Source of the DNA: an uncultured Clostridia bacterium
Lineage (GTDB): Bacteria; Bacillota; Clostridia; Oscillospirales; Oscillospiraceae
DNA length: 30,758 nucleotides
Reading direction: 5' to 3'
Assembly: GCA_937892865.1 (NCBI GenBank)
Contig: CALBJG010000098.1
Span: forward strand, 1-30,758
Below, piece after piece: positions 1 to 8,684 of this stretch. The translations under genes and the position numbers were made by a program. Under the pieces are notes generated by a model that was given only the letters and a program-made list of their open reading frames with translations, was not told where the DNA came from and did no database searches. Position 1 is the stretch's first letter, and each line of letters begins with the position of its first letter.

Positions 1-1
1 C

Positions 2-1756
2 GTGCTGGACGATAATGGCGTTGTGAATGCTTACGGCGGCAAGTACGAAGGCCTGGACCGCTATGAAGCAAGAAAACTGATCGTAAAGGATCTTGAAGAG
101 CAAGGCTACTTGGTGAAAATTGAGGATCACGGCCATAATGTAGGTACTTGTTATCGCTGCCACAATGATGTTGAACCGATCATTTCTGCGCAATGGTTTG
201 TTAAGATGCAGCCCTTGGCTGAGGAAGCGATCCGCGTTGTGAAGGACGGTGAGACCAAGTTCGTTCCCGACAGATTCAGCAAGACCTATCTGAACTGGAT
301 GGAAAATGTCCGGGATTGGTGTATTTCCCGTCAACTTTGGTGGGGCCATCAAATTCCTGCCTGGACTTGCGCAGACTGTGGTCACATCACTGTTTCCCGA
401 GAAAATGCCTGCAAGTGTGAAAAGTGTGGAAGCGTCAACATTGAACGGGATCCTGATGTGTTGGATACCTGGTTCTCATCTGCGCTTTGGCCTTTTGAAA
501 CATTAGGTTGGCCTGAAAAAACTGAAGATCTGGAATGCTTCTATCCCACGGATGTTCTGGTGACCGGTTATGATATTATTTTCTTCTGGGTTGCGAGAAT
601 GATCTTCTCCGGCTGTGAACATACCGGCAAGACACCGTTCCACACTGTATTGATCCACGGCCTTGTTCGTGATGATAAGGGACGCAAAATGTCCAAGTCT
701 CTCGGTAACGGTATCGATCCGCTGGAAATGATCGAGAAATACGGTTGCGATGCGCTTCGCATGAATATGGTCACCGGTAACTCTCCCGGAAATGATATGC
801 GTTTCTATGTTGAGCGTACCGAGGCTATGCGTAACTTTGCCAATAAACTTTGGAATGCAAGCCGCTATGTTTTGATGAATCTCACTGATGATGCAGTCAA
901 TGAATTGCCTGCTGCTTCCGATCTGACGATTGCGGATAAATGGGTGCTTTCCAAATTGAATACGCTGATCGCTGAAGTTACGGAAAACCTTGAAAAGTAC
1001 GAACTTGGCGTTGCTGTTCAAAAAGTATACGATTTCCTCTGGGATACCTACTGCGACTGGTATATCGAACTGACAAAGGCGCGCCTTTATAGTGAGGATC
1101 CTGTACAGAAAGAAACAGCCCTGCGTGTTCTGGTTTACGTTTTGGATCAAACACTGCGTCTGCTTCATCCTTTTATGCCGTTTATTACAGAGGAAATCTG
1201 GCAGAGTTTGCCCCACGATGGCGAGGCGTTGATCATTGCAAAGTGGCCTGAGTACTCCAATGATCTTTCCTTTAAAAAGGAAGAGGATCTGATGGAGTCT
1301 GTTATGGATGCGATCCGCTCCATTCGTAATCGTCGCGCGGAAATGAATGTACCGCCCTCCAAAAAGGCTTCTGTCTTTGTGGTTACCACGAAACCCGCTG
1401 TGTTTGAAGAAGGCGCTGCATTTATTGAGCGTTTGGCTTATGCAGATCAGGTATCTGTTTTGAATGCGGAACCGGAGAGTATTGACGGAATGGTTTGTTG
1501 TACTACAGCCGATGCTAAAATCTTTATTCCTATGGGTCAGTTGGTTGATGTGGAGAAAGAACTGGAACGCATCAGTAAAGAACTGGAAAAAGCAAAGAAG
1601 AATCTTGCTATGCTGGAAGGCAAACTGTCTAATGAAAACTTTGTTGCCAGAGCCCCCGAGAATGTAGTAAAGGCAGAAAAGGAAAAACTTGCAAAAGCAA
1701 AAGATCTCATTGATCAGTTGCTGGAAAGCGAAAATGCTTTGAAGAAATTACAATAA
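2..1756 (+). CDS. valS: Valyl-tRNA synthetase, C-terminal part (5' end outside window)
   Basis: Class I aminoacyl-tRNA synthetase that charges tRNA-Val in the cytoplasm. The window opens inside the gene: the frame is open from base 2 and the first codons are internal, so the GTG at base 2 should not be read as the start. Visible are the end of the editing region, a Cys-rich zinc-type segment (CxxC pairs near fragment residues 124-142), the KMSKS ATP-binding signature at fragment residues 229-233, the helical anticodon-binding domain, and a C-terminal Lys/Glu-rich coiled coil (about residues 515-584) typical of the ValRS tRNA-binding arm. The fragment is 584 residues; family members are about 880, so roughly 300 residues with the HIGH motif lie upstream. 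A strong terminator follows. Confidence 0.97.
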   Translation: MLDDNGVVNAYGGKYEGLDRYEARKLIVKDLEEQGYLVKIEDHGHNVGTCYRCHNDVEPIISAQWFVKMQPLAEEAIRVVKDGETKFVPDRFSKTYLNWMENVRDWCISRQLWWGHQIPAWTCADCGHITVSRENACKCEKCGSVNIERDPDVLDTWFSSALWPFETLGWPEKTEDLECFYPTDVLVTGYDIIFFWVARMIFSGCEHTGKTPFHTVLIHGLVRDDKGRKMSKSLGNGIDPLEMIEKYGCDALRMNMVTGNSPGNDMRFYVERTEAMRNFANKLWNASRYVLMNLTDDAVNELPAASDLTIADKWVLSKLNTLIAEVTENLEKYELGVAVQKVYDFLWDTYCDWYIELTKARLYSEDPVQKETALRVLVYVLDQTLRLLHPFMPFITEEIWQSLPHDGEALIIAKWPEYSNDLSFKKEEDLMESVMDAIRSIRNRRAEMNVPPSKKASVFVVTTKPAVFEEGAAFIERLAYADQVSVLNAEPESIDGMVCCTTADAKIFIPMGQLVDVEKELERISKELEKAKKNLAMLEGKLSNENFVARAPENVVKAEKEKLAKAKDLIDQLLESENALKKLQ

Positions 1757-1762
1757 TCCACT

Positions 1763-1807
1763 ATACGGCACACAAAATTTTGATTTTGTGTGCCGTATTT
1801 TTTATTT
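1763..1807 (+). terminator. Rho-independent terminator after valS
   Basis: A perfect 16-bp stem (1763-1778 with 1783-1798) with a TTTG loop, followed by a T-rich run. It sits 6 nt after the valS stop codon and separates valS from the spoIIA operon. Confidence 0.95.
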
Positions 1808-1878
1808 GTGCTTGAATGCGACAGCATATCCAATATCACGATATTTATACTAAACAAGCAATACGAAAGGAGGCAACT

Positions 1879-2202
1879 ATGCAACTGACAAGTTTTCTTC
1901 AAAACAGAGAGTTAACCATTGTTCTGACCGGTGAGATCGATCATCATTATGCAAAGAACTACATTGAAAGCATCACATCAAAAATCGAGGCATATACACC
2001 AAATGTTTGCATTTTGGATTTCTGTGATGTTACTTTTATGGATTCATCCGGTATCGCAGTAGTAATCAACACACTTAGAACTATGACGAAAATAGGCGGT
2101 GATTTAATATTATCCGGATTATCTGAACAGCCATTGCGAATTTTTAAAATGGCAGGAATTGAAAAATTAGTAAAAATTAAGGAGGTACAAAATGAGGTTT
2201 GA
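1879..2202 (+). CDS. spoIIAA: Anti-sigma F factor antagonist SpoIIAA
   Basis: STAS-domain protein of 107 residues. In the known spoIIA switch, unphosphorylated SpoIIAA binds SpoIIAB and frees sigma F in the forespore; SpoIIAB phosphorylates it on serine and SpoIIE reverses this. The phospho-acceptor region DSSGIAV is present, with Ser57 matching the Ser58 position of Bacillus. The start is ATG 1879, because AAAGGAGG lies at 1866-1873; the frame is open further upstream, but that part has no ribosome binding site and is not STAS-like. The last 11 bases overlap spoIIAB, implying translational coupling. I found no convincing SigH or SigA promoter between the valS terminator and this gene. Confidence 0.95.
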   Translation: MQLTSFLQNRELTIVLTGEIDHHYAKNYIESITSKIEAYTPNVCILDFCDVTFMDSSGIAVVINTLRTMTKIGGDLILSGLSEQPLRIFKMAGIEKLVKIKEVQNEV

Positions 2203-2623
2203 GAACTATATGACTTTGGAGGTGCCGAGCAAGTCGTGCAATGAGTCATTTGTAAGATCTGCAGTTGCTTGCTTTGTGGCACAACTTGATCCAACACTTG
2301 AGGAACTTGGTGATATCAAAACTTCTGTTTCAGAAGCGGTTACAAACAGCATTGTTCATGGATATCCGAATCAGATCGGGATGATTTCCGTAAGATGCAG
2401 ACTGTTAAAAGACAACATTGTAGATATTGTTGTAAAAGACAGAGGTGTTGGGATTTCAGATATTGAAAGAGCAAGAACCCCAATGTTCACAACGGGCGGC
2501 GCAGATCGGAGCGGAATGGGATTTACAATAATGGAAAGTTTTATGACATCGTTCACTGTTACATCTAAACCCGGGAAAGGTACAACCGTACATATGCGCA
2601 GAAAACTGCAAAGAAAAAGATGA
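2192..2623 (+). CDS. spoIIAB: Anti-sigma F factor and serine kinase SpoIIAB
   Basis: GHKL-family serine kinase, 143 residues, the usual family length. It holds sigma F inactive in the predivisional and mother cell and phosphorylates SpoIIAA. The N-box (SEAVTNSIVHGY, about residues 48-59), the G1 box (DRGVGI) and the glycine-rich ATP-lid segment (GADRSGMGF) are all visible. A good ribosome binding site (GGAGG at 2181-2185) lies inside the end of spoIIAA. Its stop codon overlaps the start of sigF. Gene order and overlaps are those of a standard spoIIA operon. Confidence 0.96.
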   Translation: MRFENYMTLEVPSKSCNESFVRSAVACFVAQLDPTLEELGDIKTSVSEAVTNSIVHGYPNQIGMISVRCRLLKDNIVDIVVKDRGVGISDIERARTPMFTTGGADRSGMGFTIMESFMTSFTVTSKPGKGTTVHMRRKLQRKR

Positions 2624-3324
2624 TGACCCAGGAAGAATTGATTCGCTTAAGTCAAGATGGTGATAAAACTGCAAGAGAAAAATTGATTGAAGATAACGCA
2701 GGACTTATATGGTCTGTGGCAAAACGGTTTCTTGGTAGAGGCGTTGAAGCAGACGACCTGTATCAACTTGGTTGTCTTGGCTTTATTAAAGCGATTGATG
2801 GTTTTGATCTTGATTTTGGAACACAATTTTCCACATATGCTGTTCCCAAAATTGCCGGTGAAATCAGAAGATTCATCCGTGACGATGGCGCGGTGAAAGT
2901 TTCGCGAGGCATTAAAGAACGGGCTGCAACTATTAAAACCGCACAGAATAAACTAACACAAGCGTTTGGAAGAGAGCCAACGGTATCAGAAATTTCACAA
3001 TATACCGGCTTTACCGCTGAAGAAATTGCAATCGCAGAGAGCGCAACTGCAAATGTTGAGTCTATGCAGCAAGAAAATGGCGATGATGGCTTTTGCCTTG
3101 AGTCTGTGTTGTCAGATACATATGCAGAAGAGCGGATGCTTGAAAACATTCTTCTTAAACAGGCAATCGAAAAATTGAACGATCGGGAAAGTATGGTTAT
3201 CAAACTCCGTTATTATCACGCAATGACCCAGGACCAGGTATCTCGAATCTTATCTGTCAGCCAGGTTCAGGTATCGAGAATTGAGAAGAAAGCGCTGGAA
3301 AAAATGCGCGTATATTTAAATTAA
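2620..3324 (+). CDS. sigF: RNA polymerase sigma factor SigF (SpoIIAC)
   Basis: Sporulation sigma-70 family factor, 234 residues, directing the first forespore transcription programme. Region 2 spans about residues 17-85, with the core-binding segment DDLYQLGCLGFIKAI and the -10 recognition segment around FSTYAVPKIAGEIRRF. Region 3 follows, and region 4 carries a helix-turn-helix near the C-terminus (QDQVSRILSVSQVQVSRIEK). It is called sigF rather than sigG because it is the third gene of spoIIA. Start is ATG 2620 or the next ATG at 2623. There is no clear ribosome binding site, so translation is probably coupled to spoIIAB. Confidence 0.95.
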   Translation: MMTQEELIRLSQDGDKTAREKLIEDNAGLIWSVAKRFLGRGVEADDLYQLGCLGFIKAIDGFDLDFGTQFSTYAVPKIAGEIRRFIRDDGAVKVSRGIKERAATIKTAQNKLTQAFGREPTVSEISQYTGFTAEEIAIAESATANVESMQQENGDDGFCLESVLSDTYAEERMLENILLKQAIEKLNDRESMVIKLRYYHAMTQDQVSRILSVSQVQVSRIEKKALEKMRVYLN

Positions 3325-3331
3325 TTTACTC

Positions 3332-3360
3332 TTTACCTTTTGATGAATTTAGGATAAAAT
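3332..3360 (+). promoter_or_regulatory. Candidate SigA promoter for uvrD/pcrA
   Basis: TTTACC (3332-3337), a 17-bp spacer, TAAAAT (3355-3360), 32 bp ahead of the helicase ATG. Each hexamer is one or two mismatches from consensus. No terminator separates sigF from the helicase, so read-through is also possible. Confidence 0.4.
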
Positions 3361-3392
3361 ATAACTATACTAACATACAGACAGGTGCAGTT

Positions 3393-5786
3393 ATGACAGA
3401 TGAAGTTTTAGCAAGATTTGCTACAGCGAGAAAAACATACATCTCAAAACAATATCCGGATTTGAATCCGATGCAGAAAGAGGCCGTGCTGACAACAGAC
3501 GGTCCGCTTTTGCTGTTGGCAGGCGCAGGAAGCGGTAAGACCACTGTCCTTATAAACCGGGTTGCAAACCTGATCCGATTTGGCCGCGGGAGTGATAGTA
3601 ATGATGTTCCGGATACGATTACGGAAGATGATGTGGCGTTTTTAGAAAACTTGCCTGCAAAGCCGGATGATTATGAGAAACAGAGAGCAGAGTATTTGTG
3701 CGCACTTGATCCTGTGTCGCCTTGGAACATTATTGCAATTACATTTACAAACAAGGCAGCAAACGAATTGAAAGAGCGTTTATCTGATATGCTCGGAGCA
3801 AGCGCTGACGGCGTGTGGGCAATGACTTTCCACTCGGCATGTTGCAGGATCCTGCGAAAGGAAATCGAGCGTTTGGGCTATACCAGCAGTTTTACGATCT
3901 ATGACACATCCGATTCTGAACGGCTGATGAAAAGCGTTATCAAAGAAATGGGCTTGGATGAAAAATCCTTCTCAGCAAAATATTTTCTCAGCATTATCAG
4001 TCAGCAAAAGGACAAATTGGTATCTCCCCAGGATATGCTGGATCACATTGCTGACAGCGGTGATTATCGGCTTCAGTATGTTGCCCGCGCCTATGAGAAA
4101 TACCAAAATAAGTTAAAAGAGAATAATGCCCTTGATTTTGATGACATCATCTACAAAACTGTGATACTTCTTCAAAATTTCGATGATGTAAGAACATATT
4201 ACCAGCGAAAGTTCAAGTATGTATTGGTAGATGAGTATCAAGATACAAATCATCTGCAATACTTGCTTACTTCTTATCTTGCCGGCGGATATGAGAATAT
4301 CTGCGTTGTCGGTGATGATGATCAGAGTATTTACAGATTCCGTGGCGCGACGATTGAGAATATTCTTGATTTTGAAAAGCAGTATCGGGGCGCAAGGGTG
4401 ATAAGACTTGAGCAGAATTACCGTTCCACTCAATCGATTTTAAATGCCGCAAATGCCGTTATTGCGCATAATATCGGCAGAAAGGGTAAGCGGTTGTGGA
4501 CAGTGAATGATGTTGGCGATCCTATCACAGTGTTTGAAGCTTCCGATGAAAGCGCCGAAGCATCTTTTGTTGCCGGACAAATAATTTCCGGCTCAAAGGG
4601 TAAAAACTTTAAGGATTATGCAGTACTTTACCGTACAAATGCCCAATCCAATGCTTTGGAATTTGCTTTTAAACGAAACGGTATTCCGTATCGGATCATA
4701 GGCGGTATGCGATTCTTTGATCGCGCGGAAGTAAAAGATATGATCTCTTATCTGTGCGTGATCAATAATAGAGCTGATGATTTGCGATTGGAGCGAATTA
4801 TTAACAATCCGCCAAGAGGAATCGGCGCAAAAACCGTCGAAACGGCGCAACGCCTTTCCTCTGCAGCAGAAATACCACTTTATTCCGTTGTTTCTGATCC
4901 TTATTCCTATGGTCCGTTAGAAAAGTCGGCGAATAAACTGATGCAATTCTGTGTCATGATCGAACAGTTGGCTTCTTTGTTGGATACTGGTATATCCTTA
5001 ACTGAATTTTATGATGAAGTTATGACGCGAACAGGGTATGCCGCAGCGCTGGAAGCGAAACCGACCGAAGAGAATATGTCTCGTTTGGAAAATATTCGGG
5101 AATTAAAGTCCAGCATTGCTAACTATGCAGAGAACACGCAGGAACCGACACTTGCCGGTTTCCTGGAAGAGATCGCTTTGTATACAGATCTCGAGCAGTA
5201 TAATGCATCTGACGATGCTGCAGTGATGATGACGATGCACTCAGCAAAAGGATTGGAGTTTCCCAATGTATTTTTGGTAGGCTTTGAGGATGGCTTATTT
5301 CCTGGTATGCGGGCAATTGGCGACCGTGATGAAATGGAAGAGGAAAGACGCCTTTGTTATGTCGCCATTACGCGAGCAAAAAAGCAACTTTATATTTCCT
5401 ACGCAAGGCAAAGAATGCTGTATGGAAAGACCAGTGGCGCGATGCAATCGAGATTTTTGCGGGAAATTCCCGAGACGCTTACCCTGAGAAAAGGTGGATA
5501 TTATCAACAGACACAAAGACCGGTATGGCCAAGTGCGCAAACAAAACCGTCCTCTCATCAGTCTGTTGGGTATCTGAACAAGACACAACCGTTCAATAAT
5601 AAGGTTGAAACAAAATTGCCTGATTTTAACAGAGGTGATATGGTTATGCACACTGCTTTTGGTAAAGGTATGGTGCTGTCCGTGTTGAAAATGAGCGGTG
5701 ATGCATTGCTCGAAATTGCCTTTGATCAGGTGGGGACTAAGAAATTGATGGCAAAAGCTGCTGCGTCTCATATGAAGCGTTTGTGA
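3393..5786 (+). CDS. pcrA: ATP-dependent 3'-5' DNA helicase, UvrD/PcrA family
   Basis: Superfamily 1A helicase of 797 residues, expected to act in nucleotide excision repair, replication-fork maintenance and removal of RecA or stalled RNA polymerase. Motifs: NPMQKEAV Q-motif (about residues 25-32), Walker A GAGSGKT (44-50), Walker B VDEYQD (D280-E281), motif III GDDDQSIYRFRGA, motif IV QNYRS, motif V TMHSAKGLEF, and motif VI EERRLCYVAITRAK. The C-terminal 55 residues (RGDMVMHTAFGKGMV onward) match the Tudor-like RNA-polymerase-binding module of PcrA. An extra stretch of about 45 residues (about 65-110) lies between motifs I and Ia. The ribosome binding site before ATG 3393 is weak. PcrA and UvrD cannot be told apart by sequence; pcrA is used by Gram-positive convention. 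Confidence 0.93.
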   Translation: MTDEVLARFATARKTYISKQYPDLNPMQKEAVLTTDGPLLLLAGAGSGKTTVLINRVANLIRFGRGSDSNDVPDTITEDDVAFLENLPAKPDDYEKQRAEYLCALDPVSPWNIIAITFTNKAANELKERLSDMLGASADGVWAMTFHSACCRILRKEIERLGYTSSFTIYDTSDSERLMKSVIKEMGLDEKSFSAKYFLSIISQQKDKLVSPQDMLDHIADSGDYRLQYVARAYEKYQNKLKENNALDFDDIIYKTVILLQNFDDVRTYYQRKFKYVLVDEYQDTNHLQYLLTSYLAGGYENICVVGDDDQSIYRFRGATIENILDFEKQYRGARVIRLEQNYRSTQSILNAANAVIAHNIGRKGKRLWTVNDVGDPITVFEASDESAEASFVAGQIISGSKGKNFKDYAVLYRTNAQSNALEFAFKRNGIPYRIIGGMRFFDRAEVKDMISYLCVINNRADDLRLERIINNPPRGIGAKTVETAQRLSSAAEIPLYSVVSDPYSYGPLEKSANKLMQFCVMIEQLASLLDTGISLTEFYDEVMTRTGYAAALEAKPTEENMSRLENIRELKSSIANYAENTQEPTLAGFLEEIALYTDLEQYNASDDAAVMMTMHSAKGLEFPNVFLVGFEDGLFPGMRAIGDRDEMEEERRLCYVAITRAKKQLYISYARQRMLYGKTSGAMQSRFLREIPETLTLRKGGYYQQTQRPVWPSAQTKPSSHQSVGYLNKTQPFNNKVETKLPDFNRGDMVMHTAFGKGMVLSVLKMSGDALLEIAFDQVGTKKLMAKAAASHMKRL

Positions 5787-5811
5787 TGTTTGTGATTGAT
5801 CTGCATATAAT
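5783..5811 (+). promoter_or_regulatory. Candidate SigE-type promoter for yunB
   Basis: Minus-10-like octamer CATATAAT (5804-5811; SigE consensus CATACANT) with a weak -35 GTGATGT (5783-5789) and a 14-bp spacer. The octamer ends 17 nt before the yunB ATG, with the layout 5 nt, GGGGGG, 6 nt, ATG. yunB is known to be mother-cell (SigE) expressed in Bacillus subtilis, which supports the assignment. Confidence 0.5.
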
Positions 5812-5828
5812 CCCAAGGGGGGATTGTT

Positions 5829-6464
5829 ATGCGGTATCGGCTGAAGAGGATTGCTTTTCGAATAGCGGTATTACTGCTGCTCATTCTGATTGCGTTTTTT
5901 GTTTTTAGGGAAAGATATAGCAGCGCAATTCGGTCTCTTGCGGAAACGCAGGTTAAAAATGCAACATCAGACTTGATCAATGACGCAATTGATCAGCAGA
6001 TCGTAAATGGTAACATCCAATACGATCGCATTGTATATTTTGAAAAGGATCTTGAGGGAAATATCACTGCGTTAAAAACAAATATGAGTGAGGTCAACAG
6101 ACTAAAAACTGCAATTTTGAATATCATCAATGACGAGATCCTGGCTTTGGATGCGACGAACATAGGCATCCCGGTGGGTAATCTCATTTTTCCGGAATTA
6201 TTTCCCGGGAAAGGACCAAACATTCCAGTTCAGATCATCGCAATACGCAATTCGGATGCCCGTTTTTTAAGTGACTTTACAGAGGCTGGTATCAACCAAA
6301 CATTGCAACAATTGACGATGGAGATCAGTGTTGATGTGACGGTATTGGTCCTCGGAAAGACCAATAGTTTTACGATCACCAGTCAGGTTGTGGTTGCAGA
6401 GACGATTATCGTCGGTCAAGTACCGGATACATATTTTCAAACCGGAGGATACAATGGACGCTAA
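5829..6464 (+). CDS. yunB: Sporulation protein YunB
   Basis: Mother-cell sporulation protein of 211 residues. A basic N-terminus (MRYRLKR) precedes one hydrophobic helix (about residues 9-27), giving a signal anchor; the rest is predicted to lie outside the membrane. The YunB family pattern is recognisable in the central SDLINDAI segment, the VGNLIFPELFPGKGPNIPV stretch and the late TSQVVVAETIIVGQVPDTY region. In Bacillus it is needed for efficient sporulation, but its biochemical role is unknown. ATG 5829 follows a G-rich ribosome binding site. The last 11 bases overlap ligA, and the ligA ribosome binding site lies inside yunB. Confidence 0.9.
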   Translation: MRYRLKRIAFRIAVLLLLILIAFFVFRERYSSAIRSLAETQVKNATSDLINDAIDQQIVNGNIQYDRIVYFEKDLEGNITALKTNMSEVNRLKTAILNIINDEILALDATNIGIPVGNLIFPELFPGKGPNIPVQIIAIRNSDARFLSDFTEAGINQTLQQLTMEISVDVTVLVLGKTNSFTITSQVVVAETIIVGQVPDTYFQTGGYNGR

Positions 6465-8427
6465 ACAGAGAATAGATGCATTAACCCAGCAATTAAATGA
6501 AGCAAATTATCAGTATTATGTTTTGGACGATCCGAAAATGCTGGATTTTGAGTACGATCATCTTCTTAGGGAACTGGAAGAATTGGAGGAAAAGTATCCA
6601 GCGCTTGCCAGAGAGGATTCTCCTACAAAACGGGTTGGAGGCGAGGCACTCAATAAGTTTGACAAAGTGACACACATTGTTCCGCTAATGAGCCTTCAAG
6701 ATGTTTTTTCTTATGAAGAACTGACGGATTTTATCGATAAAGTGAAAGAAAGTTGTCCTAATGCTGAATTTTCTGTGGAGCCGAAGATCGACGGTCTGTC
6801 TGTTGCTTTGGAATATGAAAACGGAAAGTTTGTAAGAGGCGCCACAAGAGGCGACGGAGCGGTCGGTGAGGATGTAACGGAGAATTTGCGTACGATCCGT
6901 TCTATTCCGATGACGATCGATAATGCGCCTTCCCGATTGATCGTCCGCGGCGAAGTCTTTATGCCGAAAAAAAGTTTTGAGAAGTTAAACCAACAGCAGG
7001 AATTGGAAGGGAAACCACTGTTCGCAAACCCCAGAAATGCTGCTGCAGGTTCTCTGCGTCAACTTGATCCCAAGATCACGGCAAAGCGTGGTTTGGATAT
7101 TTTAATTTTTAACATCCAATTGGCGGACGGTGTGGACTTTACAACACATACCGAAACTTTAGACTATTTATCTGATTTAAAGTTTAAAGTAGTACCGTAT
7201 ACTCTGCATACTGCAAGCAGTGAAATCTGTGATTTCGTTTCTTCTATCAATGAGAATCGGGAATCGTTCACTTTTGATATTGACGGCGCTGTGATTAAAG
7301 TTAATAATCTTTCAGAAAGAGATATGCTCGGCGTAACATCAAAATTCCCAAAATGGGCGGCAGCATATAAATATCCGCCGGAAATAAAAGAAACGATTGT
7401 GGAAGATATTGTTGTTCAGGTTGGCAGAACCGGTGTTTTAACCCCGAAAGCCGTTGTAAAGCCGGTGCGCCTTGCCGGAACAACAGTAACCAATGCGACA
7501 CTGCACAATCAGGACTTTATTACGGAGCGCGATATTCGAATTGGCGACACGGTTCGAATTCGAAAAGCCGGCGAGATCATCCCCGAAATTTTAGAGACGG
7601 TTTTTGAAAAAAGACCGATTGGTGCAGTTCCGTATGTTCTCCCGGATGTCTGCCCGGTATGCGGCGCTAAAACACAGCGGGATGAAGATGGCGCTTTTCT
7701 GCGGTGTACCGGCGCGGAATGTTCTGCTCAGTTATCCAGAAATATTTCGCACTTTGTCAGTCGTGATGCAATGGATATTGACGGACTTGGCAGTTCAATC
7801 GTTGATGCATTGATCGAGAAAGGTTATCTGAAATCTCCTGCAGATATTTATTATCTGACTTTGGAGCAGATTGGTTCATTGTGGCAGAAAGGTGACGTTG
7901 CTGCATCAAAACTATTGGCTGCTATTGAGGAAAGCAAGAAGCGGGATTTAAGCAGATTGATCTACGCTTTAGGAATCCGTCAGGTTGGCGCCAAAATGGG
8001 TAAGGTTTTGGCTTCTTATTTTGGCACAATGGATAATTTGATGGATGCATCACAAGATACATTAACGGAGATCCAGGATGTAGGCGCTGTGACCGCCAAA
8101 TTTATTGTTGATTGGTTCAGCCAGGAACAATCTCAGAACCTGATCGAAAAATTACGGCAAGCAGGCGTTAATTTTGAGAATCAGCGCGTTATTTCCGATA
8201 CGAGGTTTTCCGGTTTGACCTTTGTTTTGACCGGTGCCTTGACCTTGTTCACTCGCGATGAAGCAACGGAGAAAATCGAACTGTTTGGCGGTAAGGCGGC
8301 TGGTTCGGTTTCCAAGAAAACAAGTTATGTTGTTGTTGGTGAGAATGCAGGATCCAAAGAGAAAAAAGCGCGAGAATTGGGAATACCGATTCTTTCTGAA
8401 GCAGAGTTTTTAGAAATGTTAAAATAA
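6454..8427 (+). CDS. ligA: NAD-dependent DNA ligase LigA
   Basis: Seals nicks in duplex DNA using NAD+ during replication and repair. The protein is 657 residues, normal for LigA. In order: domain Ia, YYVLDDP (about 22-28); adenylation motif EPKIDG with nucleophile Lys111; ATRGDGAVGEDVT; OB fold; four-Cys zinc finger (CPVCG to CTGAEC, about 400-425); helix-hairpin-helix repeats; and a C-terminal BRCT domain (about 585-657, starting GLTFVLTG). Start ATG 6454 is chosen because GGAGG lies at 6444-6448 and MDAKQRIDAL is a standard LigA N-terminus; the frame is open further upstream inside yunB. No separate vegetative promoter is obvious, though an essential gene should have one. Confidence 0.97.
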   Translation: MDAKQRIDALTQQLNEANYQYYVLDDPKMLDFEYDHLLRELEELEEKYPALAREDSPTKRVGGEALNKFDKVTHIVPLMSLQDVFSYEELTDFIDKVKESCPNAEFSVEPKIDGLSVALEYENGKFVRGATRGDGAVGEDVTENLRTIRSIPMTIDNAPSRLIVRGEVFMPKKSFEKLNQQQELEGKPLFANPRNAAAGSLRQLDPKITAKRGLDILIFNIQLADGVDFTTHTETLDYLSDLKFKVVPYTLHTASSEICDFVSSINENRESFTFDIDGAVIKVNNLSERDMLGVTSKFPKWAAAYKYPPEIKETIVEDIVVQVGRTGVLTPKAVVKPVRLAGTTVTNATLHNQDFITERDIRIGDTVRIRKAGEIIPEILETVFEKRPIGAVPYVLPDVCPVCGAKTQRDEDGAFLRCTGAECSAQLSRNISHFVSRDAMDIDGLGSSIVDALIEKGYLKSPADIYYLTLEQIGSLWQKGDVAASKLLAAIEESKKRDLSRLIYALGIRQVGAKMGKVLASYFGTMDNLMDASQDTLTEIQDVGAVTAKFIVDWFSQEQSQNLIEKLRQAGVNFENQRVISDTRFSGLTFVLTGALTLFTRDEATEKIELFGGKAAGSVSKKTSYVVVGENAGSKEKKARELGIPILSEAEFLEMLK

Positions 8428-8430
8428 AGA

Positions 8431-8459
8431 AAAGCACCGGAATTAATTTCCGGTGCTTT
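8431..8459. terminator. Bidirectional terminator between ligA and the convergent small gene
   Basis: A 12-bp perfect stem (8431-8442 with 8448-8459) with a 5-nt loop. T-rich tails exist on both strands, so it can end ligA on plus and the 69-residue Cys-rich gene on minus. Confidence 0.85.
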
Positions 8460-8464
8460 GATTA

Positions 8465-8674
8465 TTATAAAGAGTAATCTTCGCGATCGTATTTACTGAA
8501 ATCCATTGCTTTTGCACGGCCGGGGATCCGTTTACACGGATCGTATTTAAACTTGCGGCATTTTGCATCAATGGACATTACGCCTCGCTTTAAGCAGAGG
8601 ATCTGGTCATCACTGACTTTCGTACCATATTGACAGTTGGTGCACGCACGATTAATTTTTTTCCGGAACAGCAT
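8465..8674 (-). CDS. Small conserved Cys-rich protein, function unknown
   Basis: A 69-residue protein with Cys at 11, 14, 27, 39 and 47. The CxxC pair near the N-terminus and the later CRKFKYDP segment suggest a small metal-binding fold. It resembles short uncharacterised proteins common in Clostridia; I recognise the family pattern but know no function. The start has a GAGG ribosome binding site 8 nt upstream. It lies 10 nt downstream of the ylbJ-like gene on the same strand and is probably co-transcribed with it, which would place it under sporulation control. Confidence 0.75.
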   Translation of the reverse strand: MLFRKKINRACTNCQYGTKVSDDQILCLKRGVMSIDAKCRKFKYDPCKRIPGRAKAMDFSKYDREDYSL

Positions 8675-8684
8675 AATTCAAACC

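Noticed and set aside
503..1216. A 237-codon minus-strand ORF inside valS
   Set aside because: Exactly antisense to a conserved synthetase domain, no ribosome binding site and no recognisable domain; a shadow of valS codon usage.
1808..1866. Possible SigH or SigA promoter for spoIIA
   Set aside because: A TATACT string (1846-1851) lacks a -35 at the right distance, and no AGGA/GAAT pair fits SigH. The promoter may be elsewhere or diverged.
3325..3392. SOS (LexA) box upstream of uvrD
   Set aside because: No GAAC-N4-GTTC palindrome is present here or upstream of uvrC.
5295..5816. A 173-codon minus-strand ORF over the end of the helicase gene
   Set aside because: Antisense to conserved helicase motifs and the Tudor-like domain, with low-complexity His/Ser/Cys composition; a shadow.
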